A DNA stretch of 64,000 nucleotides from Flavobacterium alkalisoli (GCF_008000935.1 NZ_CP042831.1:3472001-3536000); one strand, 5' to 3'. Positions 26,051-34,150 are shown, counted from the first letter of the stretch. The notes: generated by a model not told the origin, from the sequence alone. Numbers and translations are program-made.

Positions 26051-26890
26051 ATGACTAAAAAATCTACTCAGCAAACCCCCATTATACTTCCCCATCCTAA
26101 TAGATTATTGGTTATTGAACCGTTGGATTATCCGAACCCGTACGACTTCAGCATACCGCATCGCCATGATTATTTTGAGATTATACTCATCGAAAGCGGT
26201 AAAGGTCATCAGTATATTGATTTCAAGCCCTATGAGATGAAAAGCGGACAGCTCTATAATGTTTATCCGGGACAGGTACACTTAATGCATCGGCATAATG
26301 CTCAGGGTCTGCTGATACAGTTCAGAAAAGACCTGTTTGAATTTATACAGCCGCTCCAGCATTACAATTTATATATCAGCAATCCGGTCTTTAATCCGGA
26401 TGCAAAAACCTTCAGTCATCTTTACAGCATTACCCAAGAAATTTCAGCCTTATTGGCCCAGGAAGACCTTCCGCAGCTTGGTATTTACAAAGCGTACAGT
26501 TACCTGCAAATCATACTAATATCCATCTCTGAAATGCAGGACAAATCAATAACATTGGGAAACCATCATCTGGTTTCACATTTTCTTTCATTATTATCAC
26601 AAAACATATACTCCAAAAGAAAAGTTACTGACTATTGCGAAATGATAAAATGTTCTCATGAAAAACTAAACAATGCTTGCAAGAGTGCGCTGGGCAAAAC
26701 TACTTTAGAACTCATCCACGAAGAACTTATGTTGGAGATCCGCAGGCTTTTTCTGCTTAGTCCGCTCTCCCTTAAAGAAATTGCCTTTGAGCTTAATTTT
26801 GACAGCCAGGCCAATTTCAGCATCTTTATAAAAAATAAAACCGGCCTTACCCCTTCTGAACTGCAAACCTCCATACTTAAAAATTCATAA
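26051..26890 (+). CDS. AraC-family transcriptional regulator with cupin domain
   Basis: About 279 residues from ATG 26051 (a GTG six bases earlier is less likely). The N-terminus has a cupin: PHRHDYFEIILIESGKGHQYIDFKPYEMKSGQLYNVYPGQVH, with metal/ligand-type His and Glu. The C-terminus has the AraC pair of helix-turn-helix motifs (VTDYCEMIKCSHEKLNNACKSALGK and SLKEIAFELNFDSQANFSIFIKNKTGLTPSEL). It belongs to a different subfamily from the two paralogous AraC regulators nearby. Targets unknown. Confidence 0.88.
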   Translation: MTKKSTQQTPIILPHPNRLLVIEPLDYPNPYDFSIPHRHDYFEIILIESGKGHQYIDFKPYEMKSGQLYNVYPGQVHLMHRHNAQGLLIQFRKDLFEFIQPLQHYNLYISNPVFNPDAKTFSHLYSITQEISALLAQEDLPQLGIYKAYSYLQIILISISEMQDKSITLGNHHLVSHFLSLLSQNIYSKRKVTDYCEMIKCSHEKLNNACKSALGKTTLELIHEELMLEIRRLFLLSPLSLKEIAFELNFDSQANFSIFIKNKTGLTPSELQTSILKNS

Positions 26891-26937
26891 GCTATACTGT
26901 AATTTTCATAATTCTATTTGTTTAATGAGCTATAGAT

Positions 26938-26962
26938 TTACAATAATAAAATATTATTGTAA
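26938..26962 (+). promoter_or_regulatory. Perfect inverted repeat ending at a start codon
   Basis: TTACAATAATA (26938-26948) and TATTATTGTAA (26952-26962), an 11-bp perfect dyad with a 3-base centre. Its last base is the A of the ATG at 26962. It could be an operator or a hairpin that masks translation initiation. Confidence 0.6.
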
Positions 26963-29247
26963 TGAGACTAATTTTAGCTTTACTGTTATTAACAATATCT
27001 CTCCAGGCTCAAGAACATAATATCTGGTATTTTGGAGCAGGTGCCGGACTTGATTTCAATAATGGTGTCCCAACTGCTCTGTCTGACGGGCAGATCCAAA
27101 CTTCTGAAGGTACCGCATCAATATCAGATAGTGAAGGAAACCTATTATTTTATACTGATGGCAGAACTATTTGGAATCAAACCCATCAGATAATGGAAAA
27201 CGGGCAGGATTTAATGGGACATTATTCGGCGACCCAGTCTGCCTTAATTATTCCCAAACCTGGCAGCCAGCAGCGTTTCTATGTATTTACCGTAACTGCA
27301 TGGGGAGAGGCTAACGGATTCCGTTACTCAGAGATAGATATGACTGTCAACACAGGCTTGGGAGCTGTAATAGACAAAAACATTCTGGTACAAACACCTG
27401 TTGCCGAGGCATTAAACGCGACATGGCACAGCAACGGAGAAGATATTTGGGTAGTGGTGCACGGGTTTGAAAATAATTTATTCTACGCTTATCTTGTTAC
27501 ATCCGCCGGAGTATCTCTCAATCCGGTGACCAGCACTTCATTACATCCGTCTGATGCCTTCGGCCAAAGTTCAATAAAGATTTCTCCTGATGGTTCTAAG
27601 CTTGCCTTTACCAGACTAAATGGGCAAAACGGATTACAATTATTTGATTTTGATAATTCTACCGGCTTGATAACAAATCCTTTATTATTACACGGTCCAG
27701 GCTGCTATAGTACAGATTTCTCTTCTTCAGGAAATATTCTTTATATGACCAGGGGAGACAGTTTGAGACAATACAATTTATTAGCAGCAGACATAAGTGC
27801 ATCGGCGGTAATAATCAACATCGATGAAACTGTTAGATTGTCGTCAATTCAGCGTGGGCCTGATAACAAAATCTACATTGCCCGGTATCTTCAGGACTAT
27901 GTAAGTGTTATTAATAATCCTGAAATTTTAGGTACAGGATGCAATTTTGAATCAGTGGGTATAAACAACTTGGGAACAAACAGCATTCCACCAAGATACA
28001 GTACCAATGGACTACCCAATACCGTTCTTACTTCAGTTTTAAGAATTAATCAAAGTAATCAGGCGCTATGTGTAGGAGAACTGGCAACGTTCTCAATAAA
28101 TCTATCAACCCAGCAATTTGATAGTATATTGTGGGACTTTGGAGATGGCGGTACCTCTCAGGAAAATAATCCCTCACATGCTTATCAATTGGAAGGCCTG
28201 TACACTGTTATACTCTCTACTAATAAACAGGGAATCTTTAAAACAGCTCAGCTGGATATTGTAGTATCACCAATCCCACAAATTACACAACCAGCAGCAA
28301 TGGTGATGTGTGATGAGACAAGTAATGGAACAGCCGTTTTTAGCCTTGGGACACAAAATAGTGTACTTGTAGGCAGCCAGGCGCCGGATGATTACCTTAT
28401 AACCTACCATCTCTCTGCAGAAGATGCGGAATTAGGGAATAATAGCATTGCTGAAAACTTTACCAATACCGCCAGCCCTCAAACCATTTTTGCCAGACTG
28501 GAAGCAATAAACTCAGGATGTTACGCCACAACATCTTTCGATCTTATCGTTAACCCCCAGCCTGTTATTGACATGGCAGACAATTTCCCACTCTGTAAGG
28601 GAGAGACTATCCTACTTGAGGCCCCTGTAGGGTTTGAGGCTTATCATTGGTCAACCGGACATAATGACCGGACAATTACAGTTGATACACCAGGCACATA
28701 TACTGTAAGTGTAGGATTAACGGTCAATGGCACCTGGTGCGGGAGTTCTAAGACTGTAACCGTTTACACTTCTGAAGCACCCACAATTACCCAGGTAAGT
28801 ACCGATGATTGGACGGCCAGCCATAATTCCATCAGCATATCGGTATCCGGATCGGGCAGCTATGAATATTCACTTGACGGTGTCACCTATCAGGACAGTC
28901 CTGAATTTAACAGACTCGATAGCGGTATCTACAATGTATATGCCCGCGATAAAAACGGATGTGGCATTGACATGAAGGAGATTGTACTTCTTATGTATCC
29001 CCGGTTCTTCACCCCTAATGATGACGGGGTGAATGATACCTGGCGAATTAGCTACGCTTGGCTGGAGCCCAATGCCATGGTGCATATTTTTGACCGATAC
29101 GGCAAAAGGATTGTGTCCTTCAGAGGAGACAGCGTCGGATGGGACGGCAAATATCACGGTAGTAATCTGCCTGCTACGGATTACTGGTTTGTAGTGGAAA
29201 GGGAAAGCGGAAGGGTATATAAAGGACACTTTTCCTTAGTCCGGTAA
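26962..29247 (+). CDS. Secreted PKD-domain protein with T9SS type B (gliding-motility) C-terminal domain
   Basis: A 761-residue protein. The signal peptide ends at LQAQ (residue 17). Residues 18-350 resemble a repeated beta-propeller (NIWYFGAGAGLDFNNG, SPDGSKLAFTRLNG). A PKD domain follows near 365-440 (ILWDFGDGGTSQENNPSHAY), then Ig-like segments including a SprB-like unit (SGSYEYSLDGVTYQDSPEFNRLDSGIYNVYARDKNGCG). The C-terminus (PRFFTPNDDGVNDTWRI ... WDGKYHGSNLPATDYWFVV) is the gliding-motility-associated type B sorting domain. Predicted cell-surface protein; ligand unknown. Confidence 0.92.
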   Translation: MRLILALLLLTISLQAQEHNIWYFGAGAGLDFNNGVPTALSDGQIQTSEGTASISDSEGNLLFYTDGRTIWNQTHQIMENGQDLMGHYSATQSALIIPKPGSQQRFYVFTVTAWGEANGFRYSEIDMTVNTGLGAVIDKNILVQTPVAEALNATWHSNGEDIWVVVHGFENNLFYAYLVTSAGVSLNPVTSTSLHPSDAFGQSSIKISPDGSKLAFTRLNGQNGLQLFDFDNSTGLITNPLLLHGPGCYSTDFSSSGNILYMTRGDSLRQYNLLAADISASAVIINIDETVRLSSIQRGPDNKIYIARYLQDYVSVINNPEILGTGCNFESVGINNLGTNSIPPRYSTNGLPNTVLTSVLRINQSNQALCVGELATFSINLSTQQFDSILWDFGDGGTSQENNPSHAYQLEGLYTVILSTNKQGIFKTAQLDIVVSPIPQITQPAAMVMCDETSNGTAVFSLGTQNSVLVGSQAPDDYLITYHLSAEDAELGNNSIAENFTNTASPQTIFARLEAINSGCYATTSFDLIVNPQPVIDMADNFPLCKGETILLEAPVGFEAYHWSTGHNDRTITVDTPGTYTVSVGLTVNGTWCGSSKTVTVYTSEAPTITQVSTDDWTASHNSISISVSGSGSYEYSLDGVTYQDSPEFNRLDSGIYNVYARDKNGCGIDMKEIVLLMYPRFFTPNDDGVNDTWRISYAWLEPNAMVHIFDRYGKRIVSFRGDSVGWDGKYHGSNLPATDYWFVVERESGRVYKGHFSLVR

Positions 29248-29272
29248 CGAACACCATAGAGCTACGAAAGAA

Positions 29273-29288
29273 ACCTGCCGTAGCAGGT
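29273..29288. other. Short GC hairpin after the T9SS protein
   Basis: ACCTGC/GCAGGT with a 4-base loop, 26 bases after the stop. There is no T run, so termination is uncertain. Confidence 0.3.
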
Positions 29289-29429
29289 CAACCTAATATA
29301 TTATCACTTAGCATTAGCCTAATCCCTTGTAAAATAGTAATTTTATTGGGAATCCAAGAGACGACCCATGGAAATAAACAGGAGAAACTCATTACCGGAA
29401 TCCTTTAGCCCAAATGACCAATTGCCAAT

Positions 29430-29636
29430 ACGAATTGTCACACCAGATTTTGCAAACGAAAGACGGTCAATGTTGTTCACCCCCTATGCTATCAGCGTTT
29501 CTTTTATTTCGGTAGTACTTGCCAGGCTGCGTACCGTTGCCCTCACCCGGTAGCCTTTTTGTAACAATTGCAGAATAATTTGACGGGCTACGAAACCCGT
29601 GTCGCCTGTTACTAAAACAGTTGTTTTGTCTTCCAT
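29430..29636 (-). pseudogene. Decayed NAD-dependent epimerase/dihydroflavonol-reductase-like gene
   Basis: From ATG 29636 the minus strand reads MEDKTTVLVTGDTGFVARQI, LLQKGYRVRATVRSL and EIKETLIA, then hits TAG at 29484-29486. The same frame continues GVNNIDRLSFAK, the usual next segment of extended SDR epimerases. After that, similarity fades. Only about 65 residues of a ~300-residue enzyme remain, so this is a truncated, stop-interrupted relic. Confidence 0.8.
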
Positions 29637-29752
29637 TTTTCGAGATTAGATATACAACAAAGGTTTGGGGTAAAAAGGAAAGGCAGGTTTTTTGAAAAGT
29701 CCAATTTGTTTTATTGAGCGGTCCATAATGAACTTGTCGTATATCAACGCAA

Positions 29753-29796
29753 AAACGCCCAGTGATACCATCTTATTTGAAGGCTGCATGGGCATT
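29753..29796 (-). terminator. Candidate terminator of AraC paralogue B
   Basis: On the minus strand, ATGCCCA and TGGGCGTTTTT flank a roughly 28-base loop just after the stop of the AraC gene. The T run supports termination; the large loop is a weakness. Confidence 0.4.
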
Positions 29797-30704
29797 TAGT
29801 TGAAAGACTGACGAAAATCCAATGGGCTTTGGTTGGTTTTGCTTTTAAATAACTTATTGAAAGACTGCGGATGCTCAAAGCCCAGCTGATAGGCAATTTC
29901 ACTTACCGAAAGCTCTGTGGTCGATAATTTCCCTTTTGCCACATCAATCAATTTTTCGTGTATCATTTGTTGCGCGGTCTGTCCGGTAAGCTGTTTAAGC
30001 AGGCTGCTTAAATATTTAGAAGATATGTGCAGACTGTCTGCCATGTATTGCACTGTAGGCAATCCCTTAGAAAGCATGTCTTCATTACGAAGATAAGCTG
30101 TCAGGATCTCCTCAAACCGGTTAAGGATATGATGGTTTGTAATTTTCCTCGTGATAAACTGGCGCTCATAGAAACGCTGTGCATAGTTGAGCAGCGTTTC
30201 AAGGTTTGAGATAATGATGTCCTGACTAAATTTATCAATATTAGAATCATACTCAGTTTTAATATTCTTTACCAGGTCGTTAATTACTGCCTCTTCCTTG
30301 TCGGATAGAAACAGGGCTTCGTTGGTAGCGTAACCGAAGTATTCGTACTTCTTTATTTTTTGTGCAAGGCTGGTGTTCCATAAAAAATCGGGATGTATAA
30401 AAAGCATCCAGCCTTCAAGATTGCTCGGTACCCCGTTTGCTTCTCCACGCAGCAGCTGTCCGGGAGACAGAAAAGCCATCAGTCCCTCATCAAAATCATA
30501 CTGCTGCTGGCCATAATGTAAGCCATCGCAGCCCCTTTTCATTGATATCACATACATTTCAAAGACAACCGCCTCAATATCGCTATCGTTTCTCAGGCCT
30601 TTCAAATCGAGGATGCTGATAAGGGGGTGATGCGGTTTTGGAAGCCCCATTAACTGGTGTATTTGTGATATGGATTGAACCCTAAATGGAGTTGAATTTG
30701 CCAT
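29796..30704 (-). CDS. AraC-family transcriptional regulator (paralogue B)
   Basis: 302 residues from ATG 30704 (MANSTPFRVQS). The open frame extends to 30764 but only the inner start aligns with paralogue A (25016). Sensing domain first, then two C-terminal helix-turn-helix motifs (LPTVQYMADSLHISSKYLSSLLKQ and SVSEIAYQLGFEHPQSFNKLFKSKTNQSP), nearly identical to paralogue A in this region. It flanks the decayed epimerase and faces the dehydrogenase genes. It is a candidate activator of the shared 13-bp sites. Confidence 0.9.
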   Translation of the reverse strand: MANSTPFRVQSISQIHQLMGLPKPHHPLISILDLKGLRNDSDIEAVVFEMYVISMKRGCDGLHYGQQQYDFDEGLMAFLSPGQLLRGEANGVPSNLEGWMLFIHPDFLWNTSLAQKIKKYEYFGYATNEALFLSDKEEAVINDLVKNIKTEYDSNIDKFSQDIIISNLETLLNYAQRFYERQFITRKITNHHILNRFEEILTAYLRNEDMLSKGLPTVQYMADSLHISSKYLSSLLKQLTGQTAQQMIHEKLIDVAKGKLSTTELSVSEIAYQLGFEHPQSFNKLFKSKTNQSPLDFRQSFN

Positions 30705-30958
30705 ACTGCAAGTTAATTTAAATTTATAATGAATTATTATTTTATTTTTAGCCCGCATGGGCAAAATTTACTAGAGTTTGTAAAGTGATGCCCGGAATGA
30801 TCCGGACAACACTCTCACAAACCAACCAATTTACTATATTGTTTAAGGAAACCATTATCTTTAATCACCTGCGCATGCTTATCAGTAACTTTATGCCTAC
30901 CGATACAGCAAAAACACCAAAGATATAAGTAAATCAAGTGAAATAATGTTCTGTAGCC
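30705..30958. other. Intergenic region without recognisable gene
   Basis: AT-rich upstream region of AraC paralogue B. Short frames on either strand look random. No repeat or stable terminator was found. Confidence 0.4.
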
Positions 30959-31162
30959 TTAATTCAGAATGTAAGTTTGTAGTACATAACCTCCAATTAT
31001 CCCAATTGGTATACCTAAAATGGCATTGATAAGAGCCGTTCGCGCTTTTTTAGGAAATGCTTTTCTAAATCTGTAGTACAGATAAAATCCTACAGGTGGC
31101 AATGCGTTTGACAATACCGTTAAACCCATTGGCAGCTTGTCGTTGTTTTGAATTGTATTCAT
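30959..31162 (-). CDS. 67-residue small membrane protein
   Basis: Starts MNTIQNNDKLPMGLTVLSNALPPVGFYLYYRFRK and ends in a second hydrophobic helix (ILGIPIGIIGGYVLQTYIL). Two membrane segments are separated by a basic loop. It has no family I recognise. It is 18 bases downstream of the lipoprotein gene in the same direction, so probably the second gene of a pair. Confidence 0.6.
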   Translation of the reverse strand: MNTIQNNDKLPMGLTVLSNALPPVGFYLYYRFRKAFPKKARTALINAILGIPIGIIGGYVLQTYILN

Positions 31163-31180
31163 CTCGTTTATTATAAAATG

Positions 31181-31543
31181 TTATTTAATATTTATCCAAA
31201 GTTCTTCAACGTCAAAACGTATATGCGACACCTTGGTCTTGCGTGGCATATCGATAGGTGTCTTGCTGCTGTCATTAATGATTTTGGTATGCTTAAGCAC
31301 TTCCTCCAGGTTGCTCTTATCATCCTTTGTCCATTTACCGTTGCCATAATCAAAAACTTTTTTATGCGCTATCCTTAACCCATCCAGGGAGTCCGTAAAA
31401 GCTATAGTGTGTGTGGCCCTGTAAGAGCTATCCACCAGGAAGGTGATGGTATTGCCCGTTTTGTTACTTATGTAAATGGTTTTCCTGGCACTGCAGGATG
31501 AAAGCAAAACCACAACAATCAATACAGCGCTAATTAGTCTCAT
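31181..31543 (-). CDS. 120-residue lipoprotein of unknown function
   Basis: Signal peptide MRLISAVLIVVVLLSSC with lipobox cysteine C17, then a soluble domain (KTIYISNKTGNTITFLVDSSYR, VDSSYRATHTIAF). It is likely lipid-anchored in an envelope membrane. No domain recognised. It forms a pair with the 67-residue membrane protein. Confidence 0.7.
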   Translation of the reverse strand: MRLISAVLIVVVLLSSCSARKTIYISNKTGNTITFLVDSSYRATHTIAFTDSLDGLRIAHKKVFDYGNGKWTKDDKSNLEEVLKHTKIINDSSKTPIDMPRKTKVSHIRFDVEELWINIK

Positions 31544-31626
31544 TTGCTTTATTTTTGAATCATATTGTTGAAAATTTAGAATTTAGAAATACCTTATGCG
31601 CAGGTAATGGACTAAAAAAGCAGGTA

Positions 31627-32553
31627 TTAAAATGCGACTCCGGCTAACTCTTGGGATATTTCCCATAGCCTAAGAGAAACACCCAAATCCTGTGCTTGTA
31701 CAGGTATTTTTGCAATCGAAGGAAATCCACGGGTCTCACTCATTTTATTTGGCCCGTAATACACACCTCCTACAGCATCCGGAGAAGTGGCTGCGTATAA
31801 TGTCGGCAAGGCTCCTTGCACAGATGGCTGGAACAAAAACGGAAGAAAAGTTCTCGCCATCCCCGGCCCACTCCATCGCCCTGCACCGGTAATAAGCAGG
31901 TTTGTCCGGGAAACACCCGGGTGGGCCGCTATACTTATAATGCCCCAACCGTGCTTTTCACTTTGTCGTTGAAGTTCTAAAGCAAACATCAGGTTCGCAA
32001 GCTTTGCCTGGCTGTATGCTTTACCCGGAACATAGGAAGATTTTGACTGAAGATCATCAAAGTTGATTTTCCCTGCTCGATTTGCTACACTTGAAACGGT
32101 AACAACACGGGCACCTGGTGATTTACGTAATAATGGAAGAAGCTGTGCTGTCAATGCAAAGTGGCCAATATGATTTGTGCCGAACTGTAACTCAAAGCCA
32201 TCCGCAGTTTCGAGTCGTTTTGGTGGTGTCATTACACCGGCATTATTTATTAAAAGATCAACAGCCTGCCCTTTTGAATTCATTCTTGAAGCAAAGGCTC
32301 TAACTGAGGATAGATCTGCAAGGTCTATTTTTTCAAAACTCACTTTTGCCCTAGGGTTAACCTGTTTGATCTTAGCGATTGAATCTGCCCCTTTTTGAGC
32401 GTTACGCCCCATCATTATCACATTCCACCCTGATGATGATAACGCTAATGCATCTTCATATCCGATACCTTCAGTACTACCTGTAATTACAGCTAAACCA
32501 ATTTCTCTTTGAGGGATATTAGATGCTGTCCAATTTTTAATTTCGTTTTGCAT
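31627..32553 (-). CDS. Short-chain dehydrogenase (retinol-dehydrogenase-like)
   Basis: A 308-residue SDR. Cofactor motif TGSTEGIGYEDAL, NNAGVMTPPKRLETADGFELQFGTNHIGHFALT, VTVSSVANRAGKI and the catalytic YSQAKLANLMFALEL are clear. The long C-terminal substrate loop (AHPGVSRTNLL ... GGVYYGPNKMSETRG) places it with the retinol dehydrogenase/WWOX-like oxidoreductases common in bacteria. Substrate unknown. Its promoter region holds the same 21-bp-spaced activator sites as the receptor operon and the Tat-type SDR. Confidence 0.88.
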   Translation of the reverse strand: MQNEIKNWTASNIPQREIGLAVITGSTEGIGYEDALALSSSGWNVIMMGRNAQKGADSIAKIKQVNPRAKVSFEKIDLADLSSVRAFASRMNSKGQAVDLLINNAGVMTPPKRLETADGFELQFGTNHIGHFALTAQLLPLLRKSPGARVVTVSSVANRAGKINFDDLQSKSSYVPGKAYSQAKLANLMFALELQRQSEKHGWGIISIAAHPGVSRTNLLITGAGRWSGPGMARTFLPFLFQPSVQGALPTLYAATSPDAVGGVYYGPNKMSETRGFPSIAKIPVQAQDLGVSLRLWEISQELAGVAF

Positions 32554-32574
32554 TTTGATTGTTTTTTATTACTG

Positions 32575-32636
32575 CAAAGTTCAGAAGCCGCCGCCGAATA
32601 GGTGTATCCAAAAGGCACAATATTGTAGGAGAAATA
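32575..32636 (-). promoter_or_regulatory. Tandem activator-type sites and -7 box of the SDR gene
   Basis: On the minus strand, sites at 32615-32603 (11 of 13 matches to ACTTTTGGCTACA) and 32636-32624 (8 of 13) lie 21 bp apart. The -7-like GAACTTTG is at 32582-32575, 20 bp from the proximal site, and the start codon is 50 bp from the site. This geometry matches the receptor promoter at 18749. Confidence 0.6.
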
Positions 32637-32734
32637 CAGGTTCGCTTCCACTAAGAAAACCTCATCCAGCAGCATCAGGTTTGTAACTACACCCTCAGAT
32701 TCGAGTGTAGTCAGCGGGTATTCATCGTTAGTTC

Positions 32735-33586
32735 TCATACAATCCCTCCGTTAGCATAAATAAGTTGGCCGTTTACCCATTCCCCTTTTTCGGAGCATAA
32801 TAGGGAAATAATATTTGCAATATCTTCCGGTTTACCGAGGCGACCGTAGGGAGTCATGGCTGCCGCTCCTTGAAGTTGTTCAGTTGTGCCTTTACTCCTT
32901 AGCAAATCCGTGTCAACAGCGCCAGGAGCAATCGCATTGACTGAGATACGGCGGCCGCTGAGTTCTTTAGCTAAAACCCCGGCATACATTTCCTGAGCAG
33001 CTTTACTAGCAGCATAAGCACCTGCACCCGCAGGCTTCATTTGAATAATGCTGGAACTTAAGCTAATGATGCGTCCTCCATCGCGCGTACGTCGGGAAGC
33101 TTCTCGAAGTACGTTGAAACTACCTTTAATGTTTGTAGCTATCATTCGATCAAAAGCATCGTCGGCCATTTCAGCAAATAGGCCTGTATTCATGATACCG
33201 GCGTTACTAACCACCACATCTACACCACCAAAGGCTTCCATAGTAGCATCAAAAAGAGCTTTGACTGCTTTAGGGTCTGCAACATCTGCCTGGCGGAAAA
33301 TTGCGCGTCCGCCCGCAGCCTTTATGTCTTCCACAATTCGCGAAGCCATGTCCTTATTCGTAAGATAGTTTACAGTTACTGCATAGCCATCAAGGGCTAA
33401 ACGACGTGCTGTGGCGGCACCAATTCCACGGGATGAACCCGTAACAATAGCCACCCGTCCGGCACCGAGTTGACTTTGAGAAGGTTGACTATATTCAAAG
33501 CCTATTGCATTTGCTACAGGAATAGCTGCAGCGGTTGCAGCGAGTGCTAAAAATTTACGGCGGGACGTACTGTTATTAGAATCCAT
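32735..33586 (-). CDS. Short-chain dehydrogenase with twin-arginine signal
   Basis: A 283-residue SDR with an N-terminal STSRRKFLALAATAAAIPVANA, a twin-arginine signal with a likely cleavage site at ANA (residue 26). The catalytic domain is complete: TGSSRGIGAATARRL, SNAGIMNTG, serine in LSSSIIQM, YAASKAAQEMYAGVL, and the GEWVNGQLIYANGGI terminus. It is unusual for a nucleotide-dependent SDR to be exported. GC-rich codons (gcc, gcg, cgt) stand out from neighbours and suggest acquisition from elsewhere. Its promoter shares the 21-bp-spaced activator sites. Confidence 0.88.
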   Translation of the reverse strand: MDSNNSTSRRKFLALAATAAAIPVANAIGFEYSQPSQSQLGAGRVAIVTGSSRGIGAATARRLALDGYAVTVNYLTNKDMASRIVEDIKAAGGRAIFRQADVADPKAVKALFDATMEAFGGVDVVVSNAGIMNTGLFAEMADDAFDRMIATNIKGSFNVLREASRRTRDGGRIISLSSSIIQMKPAGAGAYAASKAAQEMYAGVLAKELSGRRISVNAIAPGAVDTDLLRSKGTTEQLQGAAAMTPYGRLGKPEDIANIISLLCSEKGEWVNGQLIYANGGIV

Positions 33587-33606
33587 ATTTATAATTTTTA
33601 TTAACT

Positions 33607-33668
33607 CAAAATTCGGGATTCAGTCGAATGCGTATGTAGCCAAAAGTCGGATTATAGTAGCTGAAAGG
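33607..33668 (-). promoter_or_regulatory. Tandem activator-type sites and -7 box of the Tat-type SDR gene
   Basis: On the minus strand the proximal site 33647-33635 is a perfect ACTTTTGGCTACA. The distal site 33668-33656 matches 9 of 13, exactly 21 bp away. A -7-like GAATTTTG lies at 33614-33607, 20 bp from the proximal site; the start codon is 49 bp away. A further single site (11 of 13) lies at 33726-33738 on the plus strand without a partner or gene. Confidence 0.7.
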
Positions 33669-33750
33669 AATATAAGGACATTGGAGCAGTCGCTGAATTC
33701 AAATAACAACTATAAATTTAGTTTCATGTTTGGCTACAATTATCTTATAT

Positions 33751-33774
33751 AAAGTAGGCTAATTTCTTTAAATC
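33751..33774 (+). repeat. Dispersed 24-bp repeat, copy 1
   Basis: Begins AAAGTAGGCTAATTTC and ends TTTAAATC. It differs by one base from 63818-63841. Each copy lies upstream of a tRNA-like 3' fragment. Confidence 0.6.
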
Positions 33775-34041
33775 ATATATCTGCAATGTAACCAGCAGTC
33801 ATGTGTCGATATATCTTTGAAAATCAAACGAATGGTTTGTTTGTAATGTTTGTACATATTTGGATGAAAACTGTATCCCTATTGTACCTTACTACCCTGA
33901 AATTTAGCAATATAAAGGCTTGCTAATTTCTTCATCGAGAAGTCATAATAAAAAACTATATTTACTAAAAATTTCATAGTTACCCTGTTTCAGATAGTAT
34001 TGTGAATACCCAGTAAATACTGGTGTTTTAAATAAGGTTAC
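33775..34041. other. Non-coding junction region
   Basis: AT-rich, no credible gene. It contains a CCAGT/ACTGG hairpin at 34010-34023. Together with 33587-33774 it forms a 564-base gap between the AraC-controlled module and the xylan locus. Confidence 0.4.
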
Positions 34042-34060
34042 GGAGCCTCTTTCTCCGCCA
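34042..34060 (+). other. tRNA-Ser-like 3' fragment (candidate integration scar)
   Basis: GGAGCCTCTTTCTCCGCCA reads as the T-stem 3' strand, acceptor 3' strand TTTCTCC, discriminator G and CCA of a tRNA-Ser. No matching 5' half is nearby. A strong terminator follows 29 bases later, as after a real tRNA gene. Confidence 0.5.
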
Positions 34061-34088
34061 AAGGAAGTTTCAAAAGAAACTTTAAAAC

Positions 34089-34122
34089 AAAAAACCTTAA
34101 AACATACGTTTTAAGGTTTTTT
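34089..34122. terminator. Bidirectional terminator after the tRNA-like fragment
   Basis: AACCTTAAAAC / GTTTTAAGGTT around ATAC, with an A run before and a T run after. A smaller AAGTTTC/GAAACTT hairpin precedes it at 34065-34082. It can also end the Nudix regulator transcript arriving from the right. Confidence 0.85.
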
Positions 34123-34150
34123 GTTTTTATAATATTATTTGAATAATCAA

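Noticed and set aside
29368..29553. 61-residue plus-strand frame
   Set aside because: It is antisense to the decayed epimerase, whose minus-strand reading is family-like.
32493..32738. 81-residue minus-strand frame overlapping by 4 bases the Tat-type SDR stop
   Set aside because: It covers the promoter of the next SDR, including the paired 13-bp sites and -7 box, and its sequence matches no family; the overlap with the upstream gene is probably chance.
33726..33738. Single 13-bp activator-type site on the plus strand
   Set aside because: 11 of 13 matches, but there is no partner 21 bp away, no -7 box at the fixed spacing and no gene downstream; kept only as a note within the neighbouring feature.
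34101..34112. ATACGTTTTA resembling the LacI-type operator
   Set aside because: It is part of the terminator loop and stem, lacks the left half-site, and has no promoter at the expected distance.
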